A stretch of DNA of 64,000 bases from Chloroflexota bacterium (GTDB lineage: Bacteria; Chloroflexota; Anaerolineae; Anaerolineales; Villigracilaceae). Position 1 is the first letter of the stretch, and every line of letters begins with the position of its first letter. Of the stretch, positions 26,668-35,000 are shown in pieces. A program made the position numbers and the translations under genes. The stretch spans positions 62,001-126,000 of the forward strand of contig JAIOAU010000002.1 in the NCBI GenBank assembly GCA_019873655.1, in the 5' to 3' direction. Below the pieces are notes generated by a model. It ran no database searches. It saw only the letters and a program-made list of their open reading frames with translations, and was not told where the DNA came from.

Positions 26668-26777
26668 AAACATCAGTTTCAAACATCAGTTTCTTCGGAG
26701 GCTTAGCCCCCGAAGAAACAGGAAAGAGTCCCCGAAGAAACAGGAAGGAGCCCCCGAAACAGAAGCCCTCGAAGAAA
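26668..26777. repeat. Intergenic repeat cluster: 13-bp duplicate, 14-bp inverted repeat, 22-bp tandem repeat
   Basis: Two head-to-tail copies of a 13-mer AAACATCAGTTTC (26668-26680, 26681-26693). The second overlaps a 14-bp inverted repeat (26689-26702 with 26706-26719, one mismatch, loop TTA). From 26712 a 22-bp unit beginning GAAGAAACAGGAA is repeated about 2.5 times (26712, 26734, a shortened copy at 26756). No coding potential stands out. The convergent position between nnr and the SPFH gene is a typical site for such elements. Confidence 0.75.
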
Positions 26778-26821
26778 AGATTGCGGCTCTTTGGGCAGCC
26801 CCCTGCCATGGCCGATGAGAA

Positions 26822-26851
26822 GGGACCCGGTCTCTCGAAGAGGCCGGGTCC
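26822..26851 (-). terminator. Strong stem-loop after the SPFH gene
   Basis: A 9-bp stem GGGACCCGG/CCGGGTCCC with an inner CTCT/AGAG, 12 nt past the SPFH stop. The following minus-strand bases are TTCTC, a short T-run. Confidence 0.6.
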
Positions 26852-26863
26852 CTGGATTTCATT

Positions 26864-27928
26864 TCACCCCTTCAGAAATTCTTCCAACGCGGCTTTGCTG
26901 ATGCGCCAGGCGTTGCCGAGTTTCTTGGCTTTCAGACTGCCGTCGTTGATGGCGGCTATCACATCTTCCTCTGAGACCTTGAGGAAGGAAGCCGCCTCGG
27001 CGGGGGTCATTACGTCGGGCATGGCGCCGCCTGCGGGCGCGCCGCCGCTGGGCTGCTGGGGCTGCTGCTGACCGGCCTGCATGCCGCCCTGGAGCGCCTG
27101 TCCCATCAGGTTGCCGATTCCCATCCCGGCGCCGATTCCGGCCGTCAGGCCCGCGCCGCCGCTGGGGTTCTGGGCGGCGTCGCGCATGGCGTCGGCGGCT
27201 TGCAGTTGCGTGTAGGTCGCCATGTCGAGCATGCCCATCGCCCGCAGTTCCTCGGCGGACTTTTCGGACGGGCGCAGGTTGGCGATGATGAAGCGCTTGA
27301 GGGTCAGGCCGATGGCGTTGAACTCTTCTTCGGCCAGCGACTGGACATAACTACCCAGTTCGATGGTGTTGGCCAACAGTTCGGGGATGGCCATCTTGGC
27401 AGCCCATTCGTTCAGCGTGTCCTGGAGTTTCGACAGCAAGGTGTTGCGCAAGCGGTCTTCGATGGCCTCGATTTTGAACGAGGCTTTTTTGCCGACGATT
27501 TGCAGCACCAGTTGCTGCGGGTCCTTGACCTCGAAGGCGTAGGTGCCGTATCCTACCAGCAGGGCGACGCCGAGGCCCATGCCCGGGTTGCGCACCAGAA
27601 TCGGGTTGGGCGTGCCCCACTTGCGGTCGGCAAATTCCTTCATCGAGACGAAGTACACTTCGGCCGGGAAGATCGTCTTGCCGGCGGTCAGCAAATCCTG
27701 GATTTTCTCGGTCAGCAGCGGGATGTTGGCGGTGGCGATGATGTGACGCCCAGGGCCGAAGGTGTCCAGCGCCAGGCCGTCGCGGAAGAAGACGGCAGCC
27801 TGTTTGCTGCGCACGATGATGTTCGAGCCCAGGCGGTATTCTCCAGCCGTTGTGTCGTCCGGAAAACGATGGACGAGTTCGTTTTCCATCTCGTTTGGAT
27901 ATTCGATGACATCAAAAATACGGGCCAT
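26864..27928 (-). CDS. SPFH-domain protein with C-terminal excisionase-like HTH
   Basis: A 354-residue protein. Residues about 25-240 form an SPFH/Band-7 domain of the bacterial YdjI/virion-core-like branch (start NELVHRFPDDTTAGEYRLGSN, then KEFADRKWGTPNPILVRNPG). Residues about 245-300 are Gly/Gln/Pro-rich. The last 50 residues (TPAEAASFLKVSEEDVIAAI through LGNAWRISKAALEEFL) are a MerR/excisionase-type helix-turn-helix. Members of this branch usually end in zinc ribbons or a short tail. The HTH suggests DNA binding or use of the module as a protein-docking domain. It has its own promoter and stands alone. Confidence 0.82.
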   Translation of the reverse strand: MARIFDVIEYPNEMENELVHRFPDDTTAGEYRLGSNIIVRSKQAAVFFRDGLALDTFGPGRHIIATANIPLLTEKIQDLLTAGKTIFPAEVYFVSMKEFADRKWGTPNPILVRNPGMGLGVALLVGYGTYAFEVKDPQQLVLQIVGKKASFKIEAIEDRLRNTLLSKLQDTLNEWAAKMAIPELLANTIELGSYVQSLAEEEFNAIGLTLKRFIIANLRPSEKSAEELRAMGMLDMATYTQLQAADAMRDAAQNPSGGAGLTAGIGAGMGIGNLMGQALQGGMQAGQQQPQQPSGGAPAGGAMPDVMTPAEAASFLKVSEEDVIAAINDGSLKAKKLGNAWRISKAALEEFLKG

Positions 27929-27968
27929 AATTCTCTCCTTTTGAGGGTGGCGCCTGAAAGTTGAATGG

Positions 27969-27997
27969 ATTATAGTCCAGGCGAATGTTTGTCACAA
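27969..27997 (-). promoter_or_regulatory. Promoter of the SPFH gene
   Basis: On the minus strand, TTGTGA (27992-27997), a 17-nt spacer and TATAAT (27969-27974), about 40 nt before the ATG at 27928. Confidence 0.7.
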
Positions 27998-28050
27998 GGC
28001 ATATTTCAGGTTAATATACGCCGATTGCGGCGAAAAGTTTTGCCGGCCGC

Positions 28051-28464
28051 TCAGGCAAAATGGCCGATGACCGAGACCATCACTGAGGCGGTCAGACACA
28101 TGGTGATCGCGGCCAGGATGGTAGTCGCCAGGCCGGCCGCTTTCGAGCGAATCCAACCGGCCAAGCCGATGCCGGCTTCCAGCACGAAAACAGCGAGCAG
28201 TGCGATCAACAATCCGTAGGTGCCCAAATTGCTCAGCGTCTCCGGGATGGCGTTCAATTCCAGAACCGCCGAGAAGGTCAGGATGAACATCAGCAGGGCC
28301 AACAGAAACATCAGGGTGGCAAGGGAGAAGACCAGGATGGTAGCGGTGACCACCTTCCCCCGGCGCTCCATCGAGAGCAGTTGAATGACGGCGGTGAACC
28401 CAAAGCCGCCCAACAGGCCAGCGAGCGTGGCGAGTTGATTGAGTTCTTGGAGGACGTTTTCCAT
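28051..28464 (-). CDS. Four-helix membrane protein, unknown
   Basis: A 137-residue protein beginning MENVLQELNQLATLAGLL, with helices near 12-32, 38-68, 78-100 and 108-135. The open frame continues far upstream, antisense-like over XdhC, but the ATG at 28464 is the sensible start because coding before it would overlap xdhC in another frame. It lies 17 nt after XdhC on the same strand, so it is probably co-transcribed. No family recognised. Confidence 0.65.
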   Translation of the reverse strand: MENVLQELNQLATLAGLLGGFGFTAVIQLLSMERRGKVVTATILVFSLATLMFLLALLMFILTFSAVLELNAIPETLSNLGTYGLLIALLAVFVLEAGIGLAGWIRSKAAGLATTILAAITMCLTASVMVSVIGHFA

Positions 28465-28481
28465 AGGCTGGCTTTCTCCGC

Positions 28482-29279
28482 TTACTTGGGTTCTTTCATC
28501 GGCCGCCCCGACCCGCCACCGCGCAACATGAGAATCTCGGCCAGGATGCTGACGGCGATTTCTTCGGGCGTCTCGGCTCCGATGCCTAGGCCCATCGGCG
28601 AGTGGACGCGCCGGAGGGCCTCGTCGCTGACGCCCTGCTGATTGAGCTGCTTGCAGGTCTCGGCCCAGCGTCGCCGCGAGCCGATGATGCCGATGTAGGC
28701 GGCGGGCGTCTCCAGCAGGGCCGGCAGGCCGGCGACGTCCACCTGCGAGCCGCGCGTCGTCAGGACCAGGTAAGTCTGCGGGGTGATGGTCAGATGCAGG
28801 GGCAGTTCGGCCAGCGGGCAGGGGTAGAATTCGTCGGCGTCGGGGTTGGCTTCGGGGGTGCAGAATTCGGGCCGGTCGTCCGAGACGGCGACGCGGAAGC
28901 CGAGCCATTTGGCCAGGTGCGCCACGGCCTTGCCCACGTGTCCGCCGCCGACGACTACGATCATGGGGGGCGGCAAAATCGGTTCCACAAAGACCTCCAC
29001 CTGACCGCCGCACACGCCCACGTCGCCGCGGGAGGGGTCGGTCATGTTGTACGAAAGCAGGCGCGGCCGCCCGTCCTGGAGCGAGGCGAGCGCCTCCTGG
29101 CGGACGCGGTTCTCCAGTTCCCCGCCGCCGACCGTGCCGAGGATGCGGCCGTCGGGATAGACGAGCATTTTGCTGGTCGCGTGGCGGGGCGTCGAGCCGC
29201 TCGTCTTGACCACCGTGCAGAGGGCGGCGGCCTGATGGGTGCTTTCGAGTTCGGCAAGGGCCTGGTAAATAGTTTTCAT
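28482..29279 (-). CDS. XdhC/CoxI-family molybdenum-cofactor maturation protein
   Basis: A 265-residue protein. The N-terminal XdhC_CoxI domain (about 10-75) has AALCTVVKTSGSTPRHATSK. The C-terminal Rossmann domain (about 100-250) has VVGGGHVGKAVAHLAKWLGF and the final GLGIGAETPEEIAVSILAEI typical of XdhC. These chaperones sulfurate and insert the molybdenum cofactor into xanthine dehydrogenase-type enzymes. The likely client is the molybdenum hydroxylase encoded at 32.0-37.6 kb on the same strand, separated by the AbiE pair and the pyrophosphatase gene. Confidence 0.9.
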   Translation of the reverse strand: MKTIYQALAELESTHQAAALCTVVKTSGSTPRHATSKMLVYPDGRILGTVGGGELENRVRQEALASLQDGRPRLLSYNMTDPSRGDVGVCGGQVEVFVEPILPPPMIVVVGGGHVGKAVAHLAKWLGFRVAVSDDRPEFCTPEANPDADEFYPCPLAELPLHLTITPQTYLVLTTRGSQVDVAGLPALLETPAAYIGIIGSRRRWAETCKQLNQQGVSDEALRRVHSPMGLGIGAETPEEIAVSILAEILMLRGGGSGRPMKEPK

Positions 29280-29280
29280 G

Positions 29281-30009
29281 TCAGGTCTTAAGGAGCAAAA
29301 GACTTTCTCCGAGTCGAGTCAATTGACTCAGATAAGTTTCGACCGGCGGGGCGTCAATCCAGCGTACGGCTTCCCAGTCGGCGCGGCTGGCCGAGCAAAG
29401 AATGCGCGCCAAATCGGCCGGAAAAACGCCGGCGGCTTTGCTCTGCGCGCCTGTGATGGCTTCCCGAATGGACAAGTTCATGATACAGCAAAAGCCCCAT
29501 ATATCTGCCAGGTCTTTGGGTTCTTCGCGGTCGAGCAGAGCGGTGATTTTGTTGCTCAGGATGTTCTCGGCGCTGTCCAGTCTCCCAAGCAGAGGATGGT
29601 CGCGGATTACCCCTGTATGAGCCGGTACATCGTTGACCATTTCGATTTTGAGCGAAAGTTCCCCTTCCTGAAGGCTTAGCCGAACAAAGCGTTCTTCTTT
29701 CAAGTTTACGGTTATCTTTCCTGCTCTCGCCTGTTCCAAGGCATAGATGACCCGTTCCGCCCAGAGAGAAAATTCGCTTTTGTCGTTGACGAACAGGTCA
29801 AGGTCATCGGAGAAGCGGTGGTTTAAGTAGCCACGCGAAGCGGCCGTGCCGCCGGTGAGATAGAAGCCTGTATCAACAGCGCGGACGATTTGCAGAATCC
29901 GATCCTGATAGGGGTATAACTTATCGAAGTAGAAAGCGGAGTCGCAGGATTGCTTGGAAAAAGTCATCATGATGGCAAATTCACAATGGCGGAATGAACT
30001 CCGCCTCAC
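29281..30009 (-). CDS. Nucleotidyltransferase of AbiEii type
   Basis: A protein of up to 242 residues with the AbiEii motif FYLTGGTAASRGYL followed by RFSDDLDLFV, the GG and DxD signature of this nucleotidyltransferase group. The start could be the GTG at 30009, which overlaps the upstream stop (GTGA), or the ATG at 29970; neither has a good ribosome site, so coupling to the upstream gene is likely. AbiEii proteins serve in toxin-antitoxin and phage-defence pairs, where they modify tRNA acceptors. The pairing here with a DUF6922 protein is common. Toxicity is not shown by sequence. Confidence 0.8.
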   Translation of the reverse strand: MRRSSFRHCEFAIMMTFSKQSCDSAFYFDKLYPYQDRILQIVRAVDTGFYLTGGTAASRGYLNHRFSDDLDLFVNDKSEFSLWAERVIYALEQARAGKITVNLKEERFVRLSLQEGELSLKIEMVNDVPAHTGVIRDHPLLGRLDSAENILSNKITALLDREEPKDLADIWGFCCIMNLSIREAITGAQSKAAGVFPADLARILCSASRADWEAVRWIDAPPVETYLSQLTRLGESLLLLKT

Positions 30010-30296
30010 GGTTCACGGCATAGTTCCGGGTGCTTTTCGGTCAGCCATTGGGTGAGAAAGTCGAGGCCGCGCTTGCGGCTCAAAGAGCGGATACCCTTGC
30101 GCCAGCGCGGCCAATTGGCCACGAGGGCAGGAAAGCCAATCAGCCGCACGATGTCTTCATAGGGCGCGTATTCGAGCAGACGGCGCGCCGCCCAGTCCCG
30201 GTTGAGCCGCCCGATGGCCTGGCGGCCCTCCAGGATGGCGCGGAATTGGGCTTCGTCGAGGTCGTAATCCCAAACGTAAGGAAGATTGGCGGACAT
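30006..30296 (-). CDS. DUF6922-type partner of the AbiEii nucleotidyltransferase
   Basis: A 96-residue protein starting MSANLPYVWDYDLDEAQF, which contains the YVWDYDxDEAQF signature seen in small proteins encoded just before AbiEii-like nucleotidyltransferases. The Arg/Trp-rich middle (LIGFPALVANWPRWRKGI) is also conserved. Probably the antitoxin-like or regulatory half of the pair. A TATAAT sits 6 nt before the ATG, so the mRNA should be leaderless. GTGA overlap with the toxin-like gene. Confidence 0.75.
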   Translation of the reverse strand: MSANLPYVWDYDLDEAQFRAILEGRQAIGRLNRDWAARRLLEYAPYEDIVRLIGFPALVANWPRWRKGIRSLSRKRGLDFLTQWLTEKHPELCREP

Positions 30297-30302
30297 GAGG
30301 CA

Positions 30303-30308
30303 ATTATA
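30303..30308 (-). promoter_or_regulatory. -10 box of the AbiE-like pair, leaderless
   Basis: TATAAT on the minus strand separated by only 6 nt from the start codon, so transcription should begin at or near the A of the ATG. No clear -35 at 17 nt. Confidence 0.6.
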
Positions 30309-30317
30309 CTTGAGCGG

Positions 30318-31664
30318 CTATCTTTCCAGCAGACCCAGCACCACCGGCAGCAACTGCTTCTTGCGGCTGACCACGCCCTCGGCCAGGCGCGTGCCATCGG
30401 GCTGGGGCGGGTAGGGCAGGTCGCTCAGTTCGGGCGGCTCATTGGTGAGAATCAGGCGGCTGGCGCCGCGCACCACGTCGGTCACCATCAGCATGGCGAA
30501 GTCGAGGGCGCGCTGGTCGCGCAGGGCGGTCAGGGCGGCCTGAAGTTTCTCGCGCGTTTCGGTCAACTGCACCAGGTCGGTGACCTCGGCCTGGGCGATG
30601 GCGAAGCGGTAGCCGCCGGCCTCGTACTGCTTCAAGTCGGTGCTGACGATTTCCTCCGGCTCACGCGCCGAGAGACCGGCCGAGGCGGCCAGCACCTGCT
30701 GGCCGTAGGACTGAATCGTCTCGCCGGCCAGCGGCCCGGTGCGGACAAAGGCCCAGCGCGCCAGCCGCTCGGCGGCCTTCTTGTCGCGCTCGGTGGTGGT
30801 GGGCGAGGTCAGGATGAGCGTATCCGACAGAAGCCCCGCCAGCAGGAGGCCGGCGATGGGCGGCGGGGCGGCCAGCCCGGCGTCCTCGATTTGCTCCGAG
30901 ACGAGCGTGCTGGTGCTGCCGACGATGTCCACCGTGAACTTGATGGGGACGTGGGTGGACGGGTTGCCCAGGCGGTGATGGTCGAGGATTTCGAGCAGTT
31001 CGGCCTCTTCGAGGTTGGCGATGGCCTGGCGCGGCTCGTTGTGGTCCACCAGAATCACGCGCAGGCGCGGCGGGTTGAGCAGGTCGCGCTGGCGGCAGAC
31101 CCCGGCGTAGCAGCCCTTGTCGTCCACCACGAAGAAGTCGTCGCTCTCCTCGCGCAGGATGCGGTTGAGCGAGTCGCGGATGCGCCCGTTGGCGGGGAAT
31201 TTGGGGATGGAGGTGTCGCAGGCTTCGCGACAGGGGGTGTCGAGGATTTCGGTCAGGCGGATGTCGCGCCGCTGTGGGTTCGGACCGACCAGGCTGCTGA
31301 CCAGCCCGAAGAGGCTCTTGCCGGTCACCAGGCCGAAGGGCGCGCCGTCCTCGCTGACGATCGGGGCTGTCCCCCAAGTGCGCGAGGCGATCGCCCAGGC
31401 CTCCCGCAGCGGGTCGTCGGGGCGGGCGGTGTCCAGCCGGATGGAGACGGCCTCGAAGCGCGGCGAGGCGTCGTTGAGGAGGAGCGGCGCTTCCAGGCCG
31501 AGTTTCTTCAGCACCCAGGCCGTCTGCGGGTTGACCGCGCCGGCGCGGGCGGGGACGGTGTCGGCCAGGTCGCGCTCGTGCAGCAGCCAGGCGTAGCCCA
31601 CCGCCGCGGCGATCGTGTCGGTATCCGGGTTGACGTGTCCGATGACGTAGATGGGGTTGCTCAT
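30318..31664 (-). CDS. ppaC: Manganese-dependent (family II) inorganic pyrophosphatase with CBS insert
   Basis: A 448-residue DHH phosphoesterase. The N-terminal DHH part has YVIGHVNPDTDTIAAAV; the CBS pair is inserted at about 70-195 (TAPIVSEDGAPFGLVTGKSL and DDFFVVDDKGCYAGVCR); then come VILVDHNE and LEILDHHRLGNPS with the catalytic DHH residues, and the DHHA2 domain ends with the RKKQLLPVV substrate loop. The CBS type is allosterically controlled by adenine nucleotides. It drains pyrophosphate in the cytoplasm. The ATG at 31664 lies 6 nt from a -10 box. Confidence 0.93.
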   Translation of the reverse strand: MSNPIYVIGHVNPDTDTIAAAVGYAWLLHERDLADTVPARAGAVNPQTAWVLKKLGLEAPLLLNDASPRFEAVSIRLDTARPDDPLREAWAIASRTWGTAPIVSEDGAPFGLVTGKSLFGLVSSLVGPNPQRRDIRLTEILDTPCREACDTSIPKFPANGRIRDSLNRILREESDDFFVVDDKGCYAGVCRQRDLLNPPRLRVILVDHNEPRQAIANLEEAELLEILDHHRLGNPSTHVPIKFTVDIVGSTSTLVSEQIEDAGLAAPPPIAGLLLAGLLSDTLILTSPTTTERDKKAAERLARWAFVRTGPLAGETIQSYGQQVLAASAGLSAREPEEIVSTDLKQYEAGGYRFAIAQAEVTDLVQLTETREKLQAALTALRDQRALDFAMLMVTDVVRGASRLILTNEPPELSDLPYPPQPDGTRLAEGVVSRKKQLLPVVLGLLER

Positions 31665-31670
31665 GGCTCT

Positions 31671-31699
31671 ATTTTAGCCGAGGGGAGGGAGGAGGACAA
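31671..31699 (-). promoter_or_regulatory. Promoter of the pyrophosphatase gene, leaderless
   Basis: TTGTCC (31694-31699), a 17-nt spacer and TAAAAT (31671-31676) on the minus strand. The start codon follows 6 nt after the -10 box. Confidence 0.6.
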
Positions 31700-31709
31700 G
31701 TCTGTCTGT

Positions 31710-31755
31710 GCAGGTCAGAGACCTGCGCCACGTGGGACAGGCTTTTAGCCTGTCC
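31710..31755. repeat. Two adjacent perfect hairpins
   Basis: GCAGGTC-AGA-GACCTGC (31710-31726) and GGACAGGC-TTTTA-GCCTGTCC (31735-31755), both perfect inverted repeats, at the start of a 327-nt gene-free stretch (31677-32003). The rest of that stretch holds the direct repeat pair listed next and no gene. Confidence 0.8.
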
Positions 31756-31770
31756 GAGCAGGTCGGAGAC

Positions 31771-31840
31771 CGACAACCTCGGGTTCCTTCAGCAGTTGTA
31801 CTGCTGAACGGCTCGCAGTTCAACTGCTCGCGAACCTTGA
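31771..31840. repeat. Copy 1 of a 66-70 nt direct repeat
   Basis: A 70-nt unit starting CGACAACCTCG and ending CGAACCTTGA. It contains the hairpin CAGCAG-TTGTA-CTGCTG and the palindrome GCAGTTCAACTGC. The second copy is at 31932-31997. Confidence 0.85.
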
Positions 31841-31931
31841 TCTATAGCACGCAGGGCAGACTCACCGCCCGCCCTGTGCACCGATGACTAAATACGGAAC
31901 ACCGCTGCACCTTTGCTCTCTTGCCTTTAAA

Positions 31932-31997
31932 CGACAACCTCGTGTTCCTTCAGCAGTTGTACTGCTGAACGGCTGTTCAACTGCTCGCGAACCTTGA
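31932..31997. repeat. Copy 2 of the direct repeat
   Basis: It is the same as copy 1 except for one G-to-T change and a 4-nt deletion (CGCA) that removes half of the second palindrome. It ends 7 nt before the stop of the molybdenum hydroxylase gene. Confidence 0.85.
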
Positions 31998-32003
31998 ATT
32001 CGA

Positions 32004-35000
32004 CTACCGACTCGCGCGCAGCCCCCTCCACACCTTCTCCGGCGTGACCGGATTGTCGTCCACGTTCACGCCCACCGCGTCCAGCACGGCGTTGCCCACC
32101 GCCGGGGCGACCCCGTCCATCGGGATTTCGGCCACCGCCTTAACCCCGAAGGGATGGGTCGGCTCGTAGGTCTCGACGAAGATGACCCCCAGTTCGGGCA
32201 TTTCATCGGCGCGGAAGATGTGGTAGCGGTCGAAGTCGCGCTGACGGATGCGGCCGGTCTCGTCCCAGGTCATCTCCTCGCAGACGGCGTAGCCGAGCGC
32301 CTGCGTCATGCCGCCCTCGATTTGGCCGGAGGCCGTCAGCGGGTTGACGATGACGCCGCCATCCACTGCCATGACCAGTTTGTCCACCGTGACCTGGCCG
32401 GTTTCGGTGTCCACGGTCACCTCGGCGAACTGCGCCGCAAACGGCGGCGGCGAGGACGGGGAGACGTGAGACGCCGCGCCCATGATTTGCTCCTGCTCGT
32501 TGCGATGGAGCGCGTCCAGCGCAATTTCGGTCAGCGAAACCGACCTGCCATCGGGCGCAATTGCCATTCTATTTGCCAGCCGTATCTCCTCCGCCTTTAC
32601 CTGTGTACCTGTTCCCTGTGTACCTGTGGACTTGTCTGCCTGGCTATTCAACATCTTTGCCGCCCGAATCTTGATTCTCTCGGCGCATTGCTGGGCTGCC
32701 TTGACGACCGCCGCGCCGGAGATGTACGTCGTCGAAGACGCGTACGCGCCCTTGTCGAACGGCGTGAAGTCGGTGTCGGACGAATAGACCAGGATGTCCT
32801 CGACCGGCACGCCTAGCACCTCGGCGGCCATCTGCGCCAGGACCGTATCCGAGCCGGTGCCGAGGTCGGTCGCGCCGACTTGCAGGTTGAAGGAGCCGTC
32901 GTCGTTCATCTTGATCCACGCCCCGCCCATGTCCAGGTACGGGATGGCTGTGCCTTGCATGACGAGGGCGACGCCGATTCCCTTGCGTTTTCCAGTGTCA
33001 CGTTGCCCGGTGTCACGTGACACTGGAGCACTTGACACTGGAACACTTGACACTGGAACACGTGACACGGAAGCATGCCACGCCTCATTCCCAAACTTCT
33101 CATCCCACCCAATCGCCGCCTTGCCCTGGCGCACGCACTCCTCCAGCCCGACGGTGTGGATGATCTCCGGGCGCGGCTCGCGGCCCTCGTTCCAGGCGGT
33201 GCTGAAGGGGTGGAATTCGCCCGGGCGCAGGGCGTTCTTCAGGCGGAATTCGAGCGGGTCGAGGCCGAGGGCGCGGGCGATCTTCTCCATGTGACGCTCG
33301 ACGGCCCAGAAGCCCTGCGGCACGCCGTAGCCGCGGTACGCTCCGGCCGGCGGCGTGTTGGTGTACACGATGTCCGCGTAGAAGCGGATGTTGGGCGATT
33401 TGCGGTACTCGCCGTCGCCGACGTAGAGCGCCATGGCCTTGTGGCCGGTGTTGCCGGTCACGGTCAGAGCGTGACAGCCGTACGCGCCCGTGTCCGAAAG
33501 GACGCGCATCTCGTTGGCGGTCATCGTCCCGTCGCGCTTGACGCCGGTCTTCAGCCAGATTTTCATCGGGTGGCGCGAGCGGGCGGCGGTGAACTCCTCC
33601 TCGCGGGTGTACTCGTACAGGACGGGCCGCCCGGTGGCAATCGTCAGGTGGGCGGGGACGTCCTCCATCAGCACTTCCTGTTTGCCGCCGAATCCGCCGC
33701 CGATGCGCGGCTTGATGACCCGAATCCGTTTGACGGGCAGTCCCAGCACTGGGGCGAGTTGCCGCCGCACGTGGAACGGGACCTGCGTGCTGGTGCGGAT
33801 GACCAGGCGGTCGTCCTCGTCCCAGTAGGTCAGGGCGACGTGCGGCTCGATGTGCGCCTGCTGGACTTTCGGCACCTCGTACACGCCCTCGAAGATTTCG
33901 TCCGCCTCGGCGAATCCCTTTTCGACATCGCCGATGTCGATGCGGATTTCGGCGGCGAGATTCCGCTGCGGGTCGCAGACGGCGAAGGGGACGTATTCCG
34001 GCTCATCGTGGATGACCGGCGCGCCGGGCTTCATCGCCTCTTCCTTGTCCAGCACGGCGGGCAGCGGTTCGTACTCGACCTCGATGAGGCGCAGCGCGGC
34101 CTCGGCGATTTCCGGCGTCTCGGCGGCGACGAAGGCTACCCGGTCGCCCACGAAGCGGACTTTGTTGTCGAGCGAGAACGTATCCAGCGGGCCGGGGATG
34201 GGGTCAGATTGCCCGGCGGTCGAATAGACGACGCGCGGGATGTCCTGCCAGGTGAGCACCGCCGCCACGCCTGGCAGGGCCTTGGCCTTGCTGGCGTCGA
34301 TGCGCTTGATGCGGGCGTGGGCGTGGGGCGAGCGCAGGACTTTGGCGTAGAGCAGGCCGCGCTTTTTATTATCCCCGTAGGGGACGAAGTCGGCGGCGAA
34401 GGCCGGCTTTCCCTGCGCCAGTTTGACCGCGTCCACCTTGGCCTCCGGCTTGCCGACCACCTGCCAGCCGTCCGTTTGCGGGGCGACGACCATCTTCGGC
34501 ATCGTCCGCGTCTGCGTCAACGTCCCGCCCTCGTCCACAGGCGTCTCCGGCAATTCTTCTGTCTCGCTCCGCCCTGCTGCCTGCTCACTGAACACTGACG
34601 ACTGACCACTGAACACTGTTTCCCCGCGCATCACCGCCGCCGCTTTCAACACTGCCTGCACCGGCTTCACATAGCCCGTGCAGCGGCACAGCACGCCGGA
34701 AATGGCCTCGCGCACCTCGGCCTCGGTCGGGTTCGGGTTGCGGTCGAGCAGGGCTTTGGCGGCGAGAATCTGCGCCGGGGTGCAGTAGCCGCACTGAATG
34801 GCCCCGATCTCGATGAAGGCTTGTTGCAAGGGATGAAGCCCGGCGGTCTGCTTCCAGCCCTGTTCCGGGTGTTCGCCGATGGCCTCCAGCGTGGCAATCT
34901 GGTGGCCTTCGGCCTGGGCGGCCAGCATCACCGCCGCGTTGACCGGCCGCCCGTCGAGCAGGACGGTATCCGCGCCGGTCAGCCCGTGTTCGTCGCCGAA

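Noticed and set aside
26668-26777. Possible CRISPR array
   Set aside because: The 22-bp units are directly adjacent with no unique spacers, degenerate after two copies, and no cas gene is nearby.
33017-33070. Possible CRISPR-like or iteron array
   Set aside because: The 15-bp units are in frame within a conserved enzyme gene, have no spacers and lie far from any replication gene.
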